From Pseudomonadota bacterium (GTDB lineage: Bacteria > Pseudomonadota > Alphaproteobacteria > Caulobacterales > Caulobacteraceae), in the NCBI GenBank assembly GCA_023456105.1, contig JAEYAO010000101.1, forward strand, positions 1 to 14,122: a stretch of 14,122 bases of DNA. Reading direction: 5' to 3'. Shown here piece by piece: positions 1 to 9,288 of this stretch; positions within the stretch are counted from its first letter, which is position 1, and the number at the start of each line of letters is the position of its first letter. The translations under genes and the position numbers were made by a program. Below the pieces are notes generated by a model. That model searched no databases and was not told the DNA's origin. It was given only the letters and a program-made list of their open reading frames with translations.

Positions 1-97
1 GGTCACAGCCGCCCGCGCCAGCGCCCGCGACGTCTCCGACCTCGGCCGCCGCAGTCCGCGCGCCAAGCCCGTTTCGCCCGGCGAACAGGCGCGCTAA
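1..97 (+). CDS. C-terminal tail of an upstream gene, possibly glnD (partial)
   Basis: The second reading frame is open from the left edge to a TAA at 95-97 and gives about 31 residues ending in PVSPGEQAR. The tail is rich in Arg, Ala, Ser and Pro, and no domain is visible in it. The only support for identity is position: in many alphaproteobacteria the order is glnD (PII uridylyltransferase), murJ/mviN, trpS, and the next two genes here are murJ and trpS on the same strand. That makes a GlnD C-terminus the best guess, but the residues themselves do not prove it. Only 45 nt separate this stop from the first possible murJ start, so the genes may be co-transcribed. Confidence 0.5.
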   Translation, partial: VTAARASARDVSDLGRRSPRAKPVSPGEQAR

Positions 98-142
98 GCG
101 GGGGCGTGCGGCGCCCCGCCGCGCCCCAGGACCTTTTCCCGC

Positions 143-1837
143 GTGAAGCCTTCCGATTCCTTCGAGCCGGCCGCTCCGGTCAACCAGGCCGTCGCCAACG
201 GCGAGCCGGTGGTGCAGCCACCCGCCGCCTCGACCATGACGGAGAGATCCGGCGGCGTCATGCGCTCGTCAGCCATCTTTTCGGGTCTGACGCTGGTCAG
301 CCGCCTGGCGGGTTTCGCCCGCGACGTGGTGATCTCGGCGGCGCTGGGCGCCTCGTCCAGCCCGGCGGCGGACGCCTACAACACGGCGCTCAGCTTCCCC
401 AATTTGTTCCGACGCATCTTCGCCGAAGGCGCCTTCGCCGCCGCCTTCGTGCCCGCCTACGCCAAGACGTTGAAGACCGAAGGGGACGCCCGGGCCGACC
501 GGGTGGCGACCGACGCGCTGGCGGCGGTGGCGGCGGTCACGGTGGTGCTGACCATCGCCGCTCAGCTGGCCATGCCGTGGCTGATGACGATCATCAACGT
601 CGGCTTCCTGGACGATCCGGCGCGGTTCAAGCTGGCGGTGATCCTGACCCAGATCACCATGCCCTATCTGCCGTGCATGGCGGTGGCGGCGCTGCTGAGC
701 GGGGTGCTGAACGCGCGCGGACGCTTCATCGTCTCGGGCGCCTATCCGATCCTGCTGAACCTGATCATGCTGGCGGTGGTGATCCCGGCGCAGGGCGGCC
801 AGGTCGAGGCGGCGACGGCGGCGTCGTGGGGCGTCCTGGTCGCCGGCGTGGCGCAGGCCGGTCTGTGCTGGTGGGGCGCGCGCAAGGCGGGGGCGAACAT
901 CCGCCTGGCCCCGCCGCGCCTGACGCCGGCGGTGAAGGCCATCGTCATCACCGCCATTCCCGCCGCCATCGGCAACAGCGCGACCCAGATCAACGTCTTC
1001 ATCTCGGGCAACCTGTCCAGCTTCGTCCCCGGCGGCCGGACGTGGCTGGCGACGGCGGACCGGCTGTACCAGCTGCCGCTGGGGCTGGTGGGGGTCGCCA
1101 TCGGCATCGCCCTGCTGCCGCGCCTGTCGGCGGCGGTGGCGTCAAAGGACCACGCCCAGCAGCAGGCCTCGATGGACGAGGCGCTATGCCTGTCCATGGC
1201 CCTGACGCTGCCGGCCGCGGCGGCGCTGATGGCCATGCCCTATTTTCTGATCGACGCCCTGTTCACGCGCGGCGCCTTTCTGCAGGTGGATGCGGTGAAC
1301 ACGGCCCAGGCCCTGCTGCACTTCGGCTGGGGCGTGCCGGCCTTTGTGCTGATCCGCATCCTGGCGCCGGCCTTTTTCGCGCGCGGCGATACTCGAACAC
1401 CCATGACCTTCGCCCTGGTGTCGGTGGCGGTGAACGCAGCCCTGGCCATCGGTCTGTTCAACCTCGGCATGGGAATCGCCGGGATCGCGGCGGCGGTGTC
1501 GGCGGCCGCCTGGAGCAACGCCCTGCTGCTCGCCTCCACCCTGTGGCGGCGCGGCGACTATCGGCCGAGTTCCGCCGCCGTGTCGCGTCTATTGCGCATC
1601 GCCCTAGCCAGCGCGGGACTGGCGCTGGTCGTCGGCGTCGCCTCCTGGGCCCGGCCGTGGATCGAGGGGCCGACGGCGGACCTGCTGAACGCGGTGCAGA
1701 TGTCGGTGGGCGCCAAGGAGGTGTCCCTGCTGCTGGTCACGGCTGCCGGCGGCTTGGCCTATGTGGCGCTCGCGTTCGCCACGCGGGCGGTGACATTGGC
1801 TGAGGTCAAGGGGCTGCTGCGGCGCGGCGGACGCTGA
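143..1837 (+). CDS. murJ: MurJ/MviN lipid II flippase
   Basis: This is an inner-membrane protein of the MurJ/MviN family (MOP superfamily), which moves lipid II across the membrane for peptidoglycan synthesis. From the GTG at 143 it is 564 residues, mostly hydrophobic, consistent with the family's 14 membrane helices. The family signature FPNLFRRIFAEGAF lies at residues 85-98, SRLAGFARD at 53-61 and FARGDTRTPM at 412-421. By alignment, Arg54, Arg60, Asp77 and Arg90 match E. coli Arg18, Arg24, Asp39 and Arg52, which are needed for function. The start is uncertain. GTG 143 has only a weak CAGGA upstream and adds a polar, Pro-rich tail of about 40 residues. In-frame ATGs at 236 and 260 would give a normal-length MurJ, and the ATG at 260 has GGAGAG 13 nt before it. 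trpS follows after 22 nt. Confidence 0.95.
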   Translation: MKPSDSFEPAAPVNQAVANGEPVVQPPAASTMTERSGGVMRSSAIFSGLTLVSRLAGFARDVVISAALGASSSPAADAYNTALSFPNLFRRIFAEGAFAAAFVPAYAKTLKTEGDARADRVATDALAAVAAVTVVLTIAAQLAMPWLMTIINVGFLDDPARFKLAVILTQITMPYLPCMAVAALLSGVLNARGRFIVSGAYPILLNLIMLAVVIPAQGGQVEAATAASWGVLVAGVAQAGLCWWGARKAGANIRLAPPRLTPAVKAIVITAIPAAIGNSATQINVFISGNLSSFVPGGRTWLATADRLYQLPLGLVGVAIGIALLPRLSAAVASKDHAQQQASMDEALCLSMALTLPAAAALMAMPYFLIDALFTRGAFLQVDAVNTAQALLHFGWGVPAFVLIRILAPAFFARGDTRTPMTFALVSVAVNAALAIGLFNLGMGIAGIAAAVSAAAWSNALLLASTLWRRGDYRPSSAAVSRLLRIALASAGLALVVGVASWARPWIEGPTADLLNAVQMSVGAKEVSLLLVTAAGGLAYVALAFATRAVTLAEVKGLLRRGGR

Positions 1838-1849
1838 TCCGCTTGCTCT

Positions 1850-1854
1850 GGAGG
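1850..1854 (+). promoter_or_regulatory. Shine-Dalgarno site deciding the trpS start
   Basis: A full GGAGG core lies 5 nt before the GTG at 1860 and 23 nt before the in-frame ATG at 1878. This spacing favours the GTG as the trpS start, even though the ATG gives a more familiar TrpS N-terminus. It is one of the strongest ribosome binding sites in the window and lies in the 22-nt gap after murJ. Confidence 0.6.
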
Positions 1855-1859
1855 CCTGC

Positions 1860-2924
<1,065 letters not shown>

Positions 2925-2925
2925 T

Positions 2926-3678
2926 CTAGAGGTTCGGCGACACGTCCTCGAGAAAGGCTCCGAAGCGGCGGATCGCCTCGTCGGCCAGGGTCGGGTCGTG
3001 GCGCATGGGGCCGATGTTGGAGGGCTCGTCGAAGGCGTGGGTGCCTTCGGCGATCCAGCTTTCGACCTCGGCGCCGCAGTTGCGGATCATGGCGTTGACG
3101 TGCTCGGCGTTCCGCACGGTGGTCAGGTGGTCGCGGCGGCAGGTCACGGCCAGCACGCGCGGGCAATGCCGCCAGGCTTTCAGCCGGTTGAAGGCGAACG
3201 GCCCAACGTAGGGGTAGGCCAGCCACACCGCCTTGACGCCCTTCAGCGCACAGGCTTCGGCGTCGCTGAGTCCCAGCGCGCCCGGGCGGTCCGGATTGGC
3301 GGTCATGGTCTCCATGATCGACCAGCCGCCATGGCTCCACCCTGCCAGGACGACCCGGTCGGGATCGACGTCGGGGCGGCGGGAGACCCCGTCCAGCGCC
3401 GCCAGGATGTCGCCGCCGCGCTCATAGCCGCGAAGGGTCAGGCCGGTGCAGACCCCCGCCACCGCCGCCGCTCGGCCGATGCCGCGATGGCTGTAGGAGT
3501 CGACCACAAAGGCCCGCCAGCCCAGCGCCTTGGCGGCATCGGCATAACGCGGCAGATGCGCCCGCAGGCCGCCGCATCCGTGGAACAGCAGCACCGCGGG
3601 ACGCGGCCGGTCGTCTTCTGGCCCGACCACCGCGACGTGCGGCTCAAGGCGCGCCCAGCGGCTTTGCAGGCTGTCCAT
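2926..3678 (-). CDS. Dienelactone hydrolase-family alpha/beta hydrolase
   Basis: This 250-residue protein is a predicted cytoplasmic alpha/beta hydrolase. The oxyanion-side motif HGCGG is at 33-37, and a nucleophile elbow GWSHGG at 113-118 makes Ser115 the likely nucleophile. Asp183 (in CRRDHL) and His214 (in GTHAFDE) are the likely remaining triad residues. It belongs with the dienelactone hydrolase-like group, but it carries Ser where true dienelactone hydrolases have Cys, so chlorocatechol degradation should not be assumed and the substrate is unknown. No signal peptide is visible. The ATG lies 7 nt after the purH stop, with only a weak ribosome site (ACGGG), so translation may depend on purH. 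It appears to be the last gene of the minus-strand series and converges on trpS with a 1-nt gap. Confidence 0.88.
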   Translation of the reverse strand: MDSLQSRWARLEPHVAVVGPEDDRPRPAVLLFHGCGGLRAHLPRYADAAKALGWRAFVVDSYSHRGIGRAAAVAGVCTGLTLRGYERGGDILAALDGVSRRPDVDPDRVVLAGWSHGGWSIMETMTANPDRPGALGLSDAEACALKGVKAVWLAYPYVGPFAFNRLKAWRHCPRVLAVTCRRDHLTTVRNAEHVNAMIRNCGAEVESWIAEGTHAFDEPSNIGPMRHDPTLADEAIRRFGAFLEDVSPNL

Positions 3679-3685
3679 GGGCCCG

Positions 3686-5290
3686 TCAGTGCCGGAAAAC
3701 GCGCACGCCGGTGAAGGCCATGGCGATGTTGCGTTCGTCGGCTGCGGCGATGACTTCGTCGTCGCGGATCGAGCCGCCCGGCTGGATCACCGCCGTGGCG
3801 CCGGCCGCGACCGCCTCCAACAGGCCGTCGGCGAAGGGGAAGAAGGCCTCGGACGCACAGGCTGACCCTTGCGCCAGCGAATGGGCCAGACCCTTGGCCT
3901 CGCCGGCTTCCTTGGCGCGGATGGCGGCGATGCGGGCGCTGTCGCGGCGGTTCATCTGGCCGGCGCCGATGCCTGCGGTCTGGCCGTCCTTGGCGTAGAC
4001 GATGGCGTTGGACTTGACGTGCTTGGCCACGGTGAAGGCGAACAGCATGTCGGCGACCTCGGTCGGCGTCGGTTGTCGGCGCGTGACGATCTTCAGGTCT
4101 TCGGGCTTGATCAAGGACCGGTCCCGCGCCTGAACCAGGAACCCCCCGGCGACCGAGCGGAACACCTCGCCTGCGCCCAGCGGATCGGGCAGGCTGTCGG
4201 TGATCAGCAGGCGCAGGTTCTTCTTGGCGGCGAAGACGGCGCGCGCCTCCTCGTCAGCGCCCGGCGCGATGACCACCTCGGTGAAGATGCCGGTGATGGC
4301 CCGGGCCGCCTCGCCCGTCAGCGGCCGGTTGACCGCGATTACGCCGCCGAAGGCCGAGACGGCGTCGCATTCCAGCGCGCGGGCGTAGGCTTCCGACAGG
4401 TCCTCGCCGACCGCGACGCCGCAAGGGTTGGCGTGCTTGACGATGACGCAGGCCGGGGCCTCGAACTCGGCCACCAGCTCATAGGCGGCGTCGGCGTCGG
4501 CGATGTTGTTGTAGCCGAGCTCCTTGCCCTGCACCTGTTCGGCATGGGCCACGCCCGGCCGACGCTCGCCGGTGCGGTAAAAGGCGCCGGTCTGATGGGG
4601 GTTCTCGCCATAGCGCAGGGTCTGGGCCAGTGCGCCCGCGATCGACTTCCGGACCGGCGCGTCGTCTTCCAGCTGCCCGGCGAACCAGCCGGAGACGGCG
4701 GCGTCATAGGCGGCGGTGCGGGCGAAGGCGCGGGCGGCCAGGCGCTTCCTCAGGGCAAGCGAGGTCGATCCGTCCGCCTTCAGCGCTTCCAGGATCATGC
4801 CGATGGACTCGCCGTCCACGGCGACCGCGACATAGCCGTGGTTCTTGGAGCCTGAGCGGATCATGGCCGGGCCGCCGATGTCGATGTTCTCGATGGCCGC
4901 CTCGAAGCCGCCGCCCGCCTCCACCGTCTTCTCAAACGGGTAGAGGTCGATCCAGACGATGTCGATCGGGCCGATACCGTGCGCGCGCATGGCCTCGGCG
5001 TGATCAGCGGCGTCGCGCACGCCCAGCAGGCCCCCGTGCACCACCGGATGCAGCGTCTTGACCCGTCCGTCCATCATCTCGGGAAAGCCGGTCAGGTCGG
5101 CCACATCCTTGACCGGCAGCCCGATCGCCGCGATGGCCGCACGGGTGCCGCCGGTGGAGACCAGCTCGACCCCTGCGTCGTGCAGGGCGCGCGCAGCCGC
5201 CTCCAGTCCCGTCTTGTCCGATAGCGAGATCAACGCGCGCGCAGGCTTGACCGCATCAGGCGCGGGCGGAAAGTCGGGAGCGGCGGGCAT
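3686..5290 (-). CDS. purH: Bifunctional AICAR transformylase / IMP cyclohydrolase
   Basis: PurH catalyses the last two steps of purine synthesis: formylation of AICAR by 10-formyl-THF, then cyclisation to IMP. From the ATG at 5290 it is 534 residues, close to the usual 510-530. The N-terminal MGS-like cyclohydrolase domain shows SDKTG at 24-28, STGGT at 45-49, KTLHP at 78-82 and IGGPAMIR at 138-145. The transformylase domain shows LRYGENPHQ near 225-233, the catalytic Lys285-His286 pair in VKHANPCG, and the C-terminal motifs AGIGAGQMNRRDS and FFPFADG. An ATG at 5338 adds 16 residues (MLEAAPSSSKPFTDAA) but lacks a well-spaced ribosome site. The later ATG fits the family length better and has CGGA upstream. 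The gene lies between the heparinase-like gene (77-nt gap) and the hydrolase (7-nt gap). Confidence 0.97.
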   Translation of the reverse strand: MPAAPDFPPAPDAVKPARALISLSDKTGLEAAARALHDAGVELVSTGGTRAAIAAIGLPVKDVADLTGFPEMMDGRVKTLHPVVHGGLLGVRDAADHAEAMRAHGIGPIDIVWIDLYPFEKTVEAGGGFEAAIENIDIGGPAMIRSGSKNHGYVAVAVDGESIGMILEALKADGSTSLALRKRLAARAFARTAAYDAAVSGWFAGQLEDDAPVRKSIAGALAQTLRYGENPHQTGAFYRTGERRPGVAHAEQVQGKELGYNNIADADAAYELVAEFEAPACVIVKHANPCGVAVGEDLSEAYARALECDAVSAFGGVIAVNRPLTGEAARAITGIFTEVVIAPGADEEARAVFAAKKNLRLLITDSLPDPLGAGEVFRSVAGGFLVQARDRSLIKPEDLKIVTRRQPTPTEVADMLFAFTVAKHVKSNAIVYAKDGQTAGIGAGQMNRRDSARIAAIRAKEAGEAKGLAHSLAQGSACASEAFFPFADGLLEAVAAGATAVIQPGGSIRDDEVIAAADERNIAMAFTGVRVFRH

Positions 5291-5367
5291 GGCGGCGTCC
5301 GTGAATGGCTTGGAGGAGGATGGCGCGGCCTCTAGCATCGGGGCGGCGACGCGTCACCCTTGCGCCT

Positions 5368-7188
5368 TCAGGCCTGGACCGGATCGTCGCTCGCGCCGGC
5401 GGGGCTCAGCTTCCAGCGGACCTTGGTTTCGGCGTCGGTGCGGGCCGAGCCGCGCACCACGATCTGGAGGGAGCGACGGGTCAGGCCGTCGTCGATGTGG
5501 ACGCTGGGCTCGATCGCCACGTCGGGGCCGTCGGTGCGGAACCACCAGCCCCGGCCGGATGCGCCGCGCAGCAGAATGGCCCGACGGTCGCGGGACAGGG
5601 TGGCCTCGACGCCGGGCTCCAGGTGAAAGCGCGCGGCGTAGGGGGCGGCGATGGCCCGCAGCACCTCGGGGCGGCCGGGCGTCGGATAAAGGCGCTCCTC
5701 GGCCCGCAGCTCGTCCAGGCGGGTGTCGAGATACAGCCGGCGCTGGTGCGTCAGGCCGAACGGCTCGACCCAGCCGTCGTGGTCCATCTCCAGCCACACG
5801 GCGCCCTCGCCGTCGCGCTGGCTGACGTGAACGGCGTAGGGGCGGCCGGCAAGCCTCGGTCCCAGCAGTTCCCCTTTCCAGCCGCCCAGCGGTTCGTTCA
5901 GCGAGCGCTCGCCCAGCGTCAGGGTGGAATGGGCCGGAGTCAGGCGCAGCGCCTGGCGGTCGGTGGACTTGGGCGTCCAGCCCGAGCCGGTGATCAGCCG
6001 ATCCCGCCCGCAGGTGATCTCCAGCGCCAGCGGCTGGGCGCAGGCGGTGGAGCCCCAGGCGCCGTGCGCGGCCGGCGCCGCATCCGCCACCACAGCCAGA
6101 AGCGGACTGGACAGGCGGTGAAGGCCGCCGACCACGCCGGACGTTCGGTGGGCCTCCGCGTCGTCGTGCGCGAGAGCCGCCGAGATGCGCGCCGTGGTCG
6201 AGGGGCCGCCGCCCTGGAAGCTGGCGAGGCGCGCGTCCGGCAGGGTCAGGAGGCGAACGGCCTCCGTCAGGCGGGCGACGGCGCGGCTGATCGGTTCCGG
6301 CGTGGGTTCCGACAGCTGGGCCAGGGCGTCGTCCAGCGACAGCAGGTCCAGCAGCAGCTCCAGCGCCGCCTCGGGCGAGCGGCTGGCGTGCGATCCGTCG
6401 GTCAGGATCGTCGCGTGCAGGGCGGCGGGCAGACCGGCCAGGGCGCGCTTGCGCAGGCCGGCTCCGGCCACTCCGGACAGGACGCAGCCGGCGATGGCGG
6501 CGGCGACCGAGCGCTCGGCCCGGCTGGCCAGGCCGCCGGGCGGGCGCAGCAGCTGCCGCGCCTGGCGCGCCAGGGTGTCGGAGAGGCGAAGACGTTCGGC
6601 CTCCGTCGCCACCGCTCCCATGCGACGCGCAGCGCACGACAGGTTGATGACGCGCCGGGGCAGGGTCTCGGGGCCCCAGGCGAACGGCGACCAGCGCGCG
6701 AACTGGTCGGTCCAGGACAGGGTCAGGCGCACGGCCTCCCGCGCGCCGCGCTCGCCCTGGCTCATCAGCGCCGGCAGCCAGTTGAAGGCGTGAAGCTCGA
6801 CCGCGAAGGGGCGCGACGGGCTGGGGCGGCCCCACGGATCGGCCGGCGCCTCCGCCTCCAGAGTCGCACCGGCCAGCGTGAAGCGCCCCTTCAACAGGCC
6901 CTTGCCGGGAGTTGGATCGTGCGGGCGGAAGTCGCGCGGCGTGGCTGCGAAGCTGGTGGACTTGGCCCCGCCCAGAGTCAGGGTGTAGCCGGGCAGGCCG
7001 TAGAGCTCGATCCACAGCTGGCGGGTCATCAGCCGCCCGACAATCGCTGGCCATAAGCTGAGATCGGTCGGCGCCTCGCCGTCGCGCACAGGCGTTCGCA
7101 CCGGCGCGCCCGGAAGTCCCGGGATGGCGCCCGCGCCCACGTCCGGACCCGCGGGCGGGCGCGGAGCGAAGGGGCCGAGCGGGCTCAC
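5368..7188 (-). CDS. Heparinase II/III-like protein
   Basis: This 606-residue protein matches the alphaproteobacterial heparinase II/III-like family: a helical toroid-type N-terminal half, then a beta-rich C-terminal half. Visible landmarks are DGSHASRSPEA at 264-274, FQGGG at 324-328, and a C-terminal stretch from about 519 (RFHLEPGV) through RGWWF to LQIVVRG near 580. Family members are polysaccharide lyases or relatives; the substrate here cannot be told. I see no signal peptide, so a cytoplasmic site is likelier than secretion. At 381-390 the segment reads TACAQPLALE, where I expect an AHxGxLSFE-type motif, so Cys383 replaces the usual His and lyase activity is doubtful. Translation starts at a GTG overlapping the rpe stop by 4 nt (GTGA), which indicates coupling. 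No polysaccharide gene lies nearby. Confidence 0.85.
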   Translation of the reverse strand: MSPLGPFAPRPPAGPDVGAGAIPGLPGAPVRTPVRDGEAPTDLSLWPAIVGRLMTRQLWIELYGLPGYTLTLGGAKSTSFAATPRDFRPHDPTPGKGLLKGRFTLAGATLEAEAPADPWGRPSPSRPFAVELHAFNWLPALMSQGERGAREAVRLTLSWTDQFARWSPFAWGPETLPRRVINLSCAARRMGAVATEAERLRLSDTLARQARQLLRPPGGLASRAERSVAAAIAGCVLSGVAGAGLRKRALAGLPAALHATILTDGSHASRSPEAALELLLDLLSLDDALAQLSEPTPEPISRAVARLTEAVRLLTLPDARLASFQGGGPSTTARISAALAHDDAEAHRTSGVVGGLHRLSSPLLAVVADAAPAAHGAWGSTACAQPLALEITCGRDRLITGSGWTPKSTDRQALRLTPAHSTLTLGERSLNEPLGGWKGELLGPRLAGRPYAVHVSQRDGEGAVWLEMDHDGWVEPFGLTHQRRLYLDTRLDELRAEERLYPTPGRPEVLRAIAAPYAARFHLEPGVEATLSRDRRAILLRGASGRGWWFRTDGPDVAIEPSVHIDDGLTRRSLQIVVRGSARTDAETKVRWKLSPAGASDDPVQA

Positions 7189-7853
7189 GCGGGGGCCTGC
7201 GCCTTCAAGGCGGCGATGTTCGAGGCGTAGGCCTCCGCCCCGCCCTTGAACACGAAGGAGCCGGCGACCAGGGCGTCTGCGCCCGCCGACACGCAGGCGG
7301 CGGCGTTGGCGGAGGTGACGCCGCCGTCGACCTGCAGATGCGCGGACGATCCGGCGCGGTCCAGGACAGCGCGGGCACGCCCGATCTTGTGCAGGGCGCT
7401 GTCAACGAAGGCCTGACCGCCGAAGCCGGGATTGACCGACATGATCAGCACCAGATCGACCAGATCGACGACCTCTTCCAGGATCGACAGGGGCGTGCCG
7501 GGGTTGAACACGATCCCCGCCTTGGCGCCGAGCTGGCGGATGCGGCCCAGCGTCCGGTGCAGGTGCGGCCCGCTTTCGGGGTGAATGCTGAGAATGTCGG
7601 CGCCCGCCGCGCGATAGGCCTCCAGCCACGGATCGACGGGCGCGACCATCAGGTGGACGTCGAACGGCAGGGCCGAGTGCGGCCGGATCGCCTTCACGAT
7701 GTCCGGGCCCATGGTCAGGTTCGGCACGAAATGGCCGTCCATGACGTCGACGTGGATCCAGTCGGCGCCGGCCGTCTCGAGCGCCCGCACCTCCTCGCCC
7801 AGGCGGGCGAAGTCGCTGGCGAGAATGGACGGGCAGATCAGCGGCGCGGTCAT
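7185..7853 (-). CDS. rpe: Ribulose-phosphate 3-epimerase
   Basis: Rpe interconverts ribulose 5-phosphate and xylulose 5-phosphate in the pentose phosphate pathway, a cytosolic step that affects the supply of ribose phosphate for nucleotides. The 222-residue protein has the full TIM-barrel motif set: PSILASDF at 8-15, HVDVMDGHFVPN at 34-45, HLMV at 67-70, MSVNPGFGGQ at 138-147 and QVDGGV at 174-179. His34, Asp36, His67 and Asp176 are the expected metal ligands, with Asp36 and Asp176 as the acid/base pair. The ATG at 7853 gives the normal N-terminus (MTAPLICPS) and has GGGA just upstream. A TTG at 7889 would add 12 Arg-rich residues and is unlikely. The gap to rsmB is 46 nt, and the stop overlaps the start of the heparinase-like gene. 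Confidence 0.97.
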   Translation of the reverse strand: MTAPLICPSILASDFARLGEEVRALETAGADWIHVDVMDGHFVPNLTMGPDIVKAIRPHSALPFDVHLMVAPVDPWLEAYRAAGADILSIHPESGPHLHRTLGRIRQLGAKAGIVFNPGTPLSILEEVVDLVDLVLIMSVNPGFGGQAFVDSALHKIGRARAVLDRAGSSAHLQVDGGVTSANAAACVSAGADALVAGSFVFKGGAEAYASNIAALKAQAPA

Positions 7854-7899
7854 GCTTTCCCGGATACGGCGGCTCCTCGTCCGGGGCAAGGCGGCGCGC

Positions 7900-9288
7900 T
7901 TAAGCTATACGCTCCAGTCGGGCGGCGAAGAAGCCGTCGAGGCCGCCGCGCTCGGGCCAGAAGGAGGGCAGGATGCGCAGCCAGCCTTCGGGCGTGAGGG
8001 CCTCGGGCGGGCAGCCGAGGGCCGCCGGATCGGCCGGCACGGTGCGGAACGCCGGATTGCGGCGCAGAAAGGCGATGATCTGGGTCTCGCCCTCCTCGCG
8101 CTCCAGCGAGCAGGTGCAGTAGACCAGACGGCCGCCGGGCTTCACCCGCTGGGCCGCGGCGTCCAGCAGCCGGTGCTGGACATCTGCCAGCTTGGCCACG
8201 TCGGCGGGGCGGGTGGCGCGCAGCACTTCCGGGTTGCGGCGAAAGGTGCCGGTGGCGGTGCAGGGGGCGTCCAGCAGCACGGCGTCGAACCGACGGGCGT
8301 CTTCCCAGTCCTCCGCCGGAACCGCCACGACCTCTGCGGAAAGGCCGGTGCGCTCCAGGTTCTGCGCCAGCCGCTTCAGCCGCACGGCCGAACGGTCGAG
8401 GGCGACCACGGCGGCGCCGGCGGCGGCGAGCTGCAGCGTCTTGCCGCCGGGTGCGGCGCACATGTCCAGCGCGCTTTCGCCGGACTGAACAGCCAGCAGC
8501 CGGCCGGGCACGGCGGCGGCGGCGTCCTGGACCCACCATTCGCCGGTCTCGAAGCCCGGCCAGGACGCCACGTCGCCGCGGCGGCCGGTGCGCACCGAGC
8601 CGCCGGGCAGGACCTCGCCCTCCAGCGCCTCGGCCACGGCGGCGGGATCGGCGGAGGGTTTAAGGCTGAGGTCGGTCGGCGGCTCCTCTCGGGCGGCCAG
8701 CGCCAAGCCCTCCAGCGCGGCTTCGCCCCAGGTCGCGCGCCAGCGGGCGGCGATCCAGTCGGGCAAGTTGGACGCGGCGGTGGTCAGGCCGGGCCCGTCG
8801 CGGTCGATCCCGCGCAGCACGGCGTTGACCAGGTTCTTGTAGGGGCGGGTCTTTGGATCGCGCTCGGCCAGCTTCACGGCGGTGGAGACGGCGGCGAAGG
8901 CGGGGGTGCGCAGCACCAGGGTCTGGGCCAGCGCGACCCGCAGCAGGGTGCGCACAGCGTCCGGCGGCGACTTCTGCAATCGACGGTCGAGGATCTGATC
9001 GATCTCGCCCAGACGCCGCAGGGCGGCCATGGCGACGGCGCGGGCGAAGGCGCGGTCAGCCGGCGGCAGGGCGCGGGCGGGCGCCTGCGTCAGCGCCTCG
9101 TCCAGCCCGTTGCGCTTCTCCAGCGCCGCGTTCAGCAAGAGCCCCGCCACCACCCGCGCCTCGACGCCGACATCGTCCTGCGGCGCCGCCTCGACGGGCG
9201 TCGAGGCCGGGCGCAGCTTGCCCCTGGTGGCGATCCTGCGGCCGCGCGCCTCGGAACTCTTGCCCGGCCGGGCTCCCGGCCCCGTCAT
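7900..9288 (-). CDS. rsmB: 16S rRNA (cytosine-967-C5)-methyltransferase RsmB
   Basis: RsmB (Sun/Fmu) methylates C967 of 16S rRNA using S-adenosylmethionine. The 462-residue product starts with a basic, flexible tail of about 40 residues, followed by an NusB-like helical domain (roughly 42-165) and a Rossmann-type methyltransferase domain. SAM motif I is DMCAAPGGKT at 275-284. Motif IV is DAPCTATG at 340-347, with Cys343. Motif VI is YCTCSLE at 390-396, in which Cys393 is the expected nucleophile. The C-terminal GLDGFF at 449-454 is typical. The ATG at 9288 overlaps the kup stop (ATGA). Upstream in-frame codons run far into kup in another frame and do not resemble RsmB. E. coli RsmB is 429 residues; the difference is mostly the N-terminal tail. 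Confidence 0.95.
   Translation of the reverse strand: MTGPGARPGKSSEARGRRIATRGKLRPASTPVEAAPQDDVGVEARVVAGLLLNAALEKRNGLDEALTQAPARALPPADRAFARAVAMAALRRLGEIDQILDRRLQKSPPDAVRTLLRVALAQTLVLRTPAFAAVSTAVKLAERDPKTRPYKNLVNAVLRGIDRDGPGLTTAASNLPDWIAARWRATWGEAALEGLALAAREEPPTDLSLKPSADPAAVAEALEGEVLPGGSVRTGRRGDVASWPGFETGEWWVQDAAAAVPGRLLAVQSGESALDMCAAPGGKTLQLAAAGAAVVALDRSAVRLKRLAQNLERTGLSAEVVAVPAEDWEDARRFDAVLLDAPCTATGTFRRNPEVLRATRPADVAKLADVQHRLLDAAAQRVKPGGRLVYCTCSLEREEGETQIIAFLRRNPAFRTVPADPAALGCPPEALTPEGWLRILPSFWPERGGLDGFFAARLERIA

Noticed and set aside
106..1803. A second long plus-strand frame (565 codons) overlapping murJ
   Set aside because: The Arg/Gly-rich product has no hydrophobic segments; the frame starting at 143 is clearly MurJ.
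5348..5355. GACGCGTC palindrome between the heparinase-like gene and purH, as a possible operator or hairpin
   Set aside because: Short self-complementary GC words are expected often at this base composition, and there is no loop for a stable hairpin.
5305..7056. Long open frames on both strands across the heparinase-like gene
   Set aside because: The Arg/Gly/Ala/Pro-rich low-complexity translations lack motifs, whereas the frame ending at 5368 has recognisable family segments.
7451..7468. Tandem 9-bp repeat CCAGATCGA x2 in rpe
   Set aside because: It encodes VDLVDL, which aligns without length change to the normal Rpe segment, so it is coincidental codon similarity.
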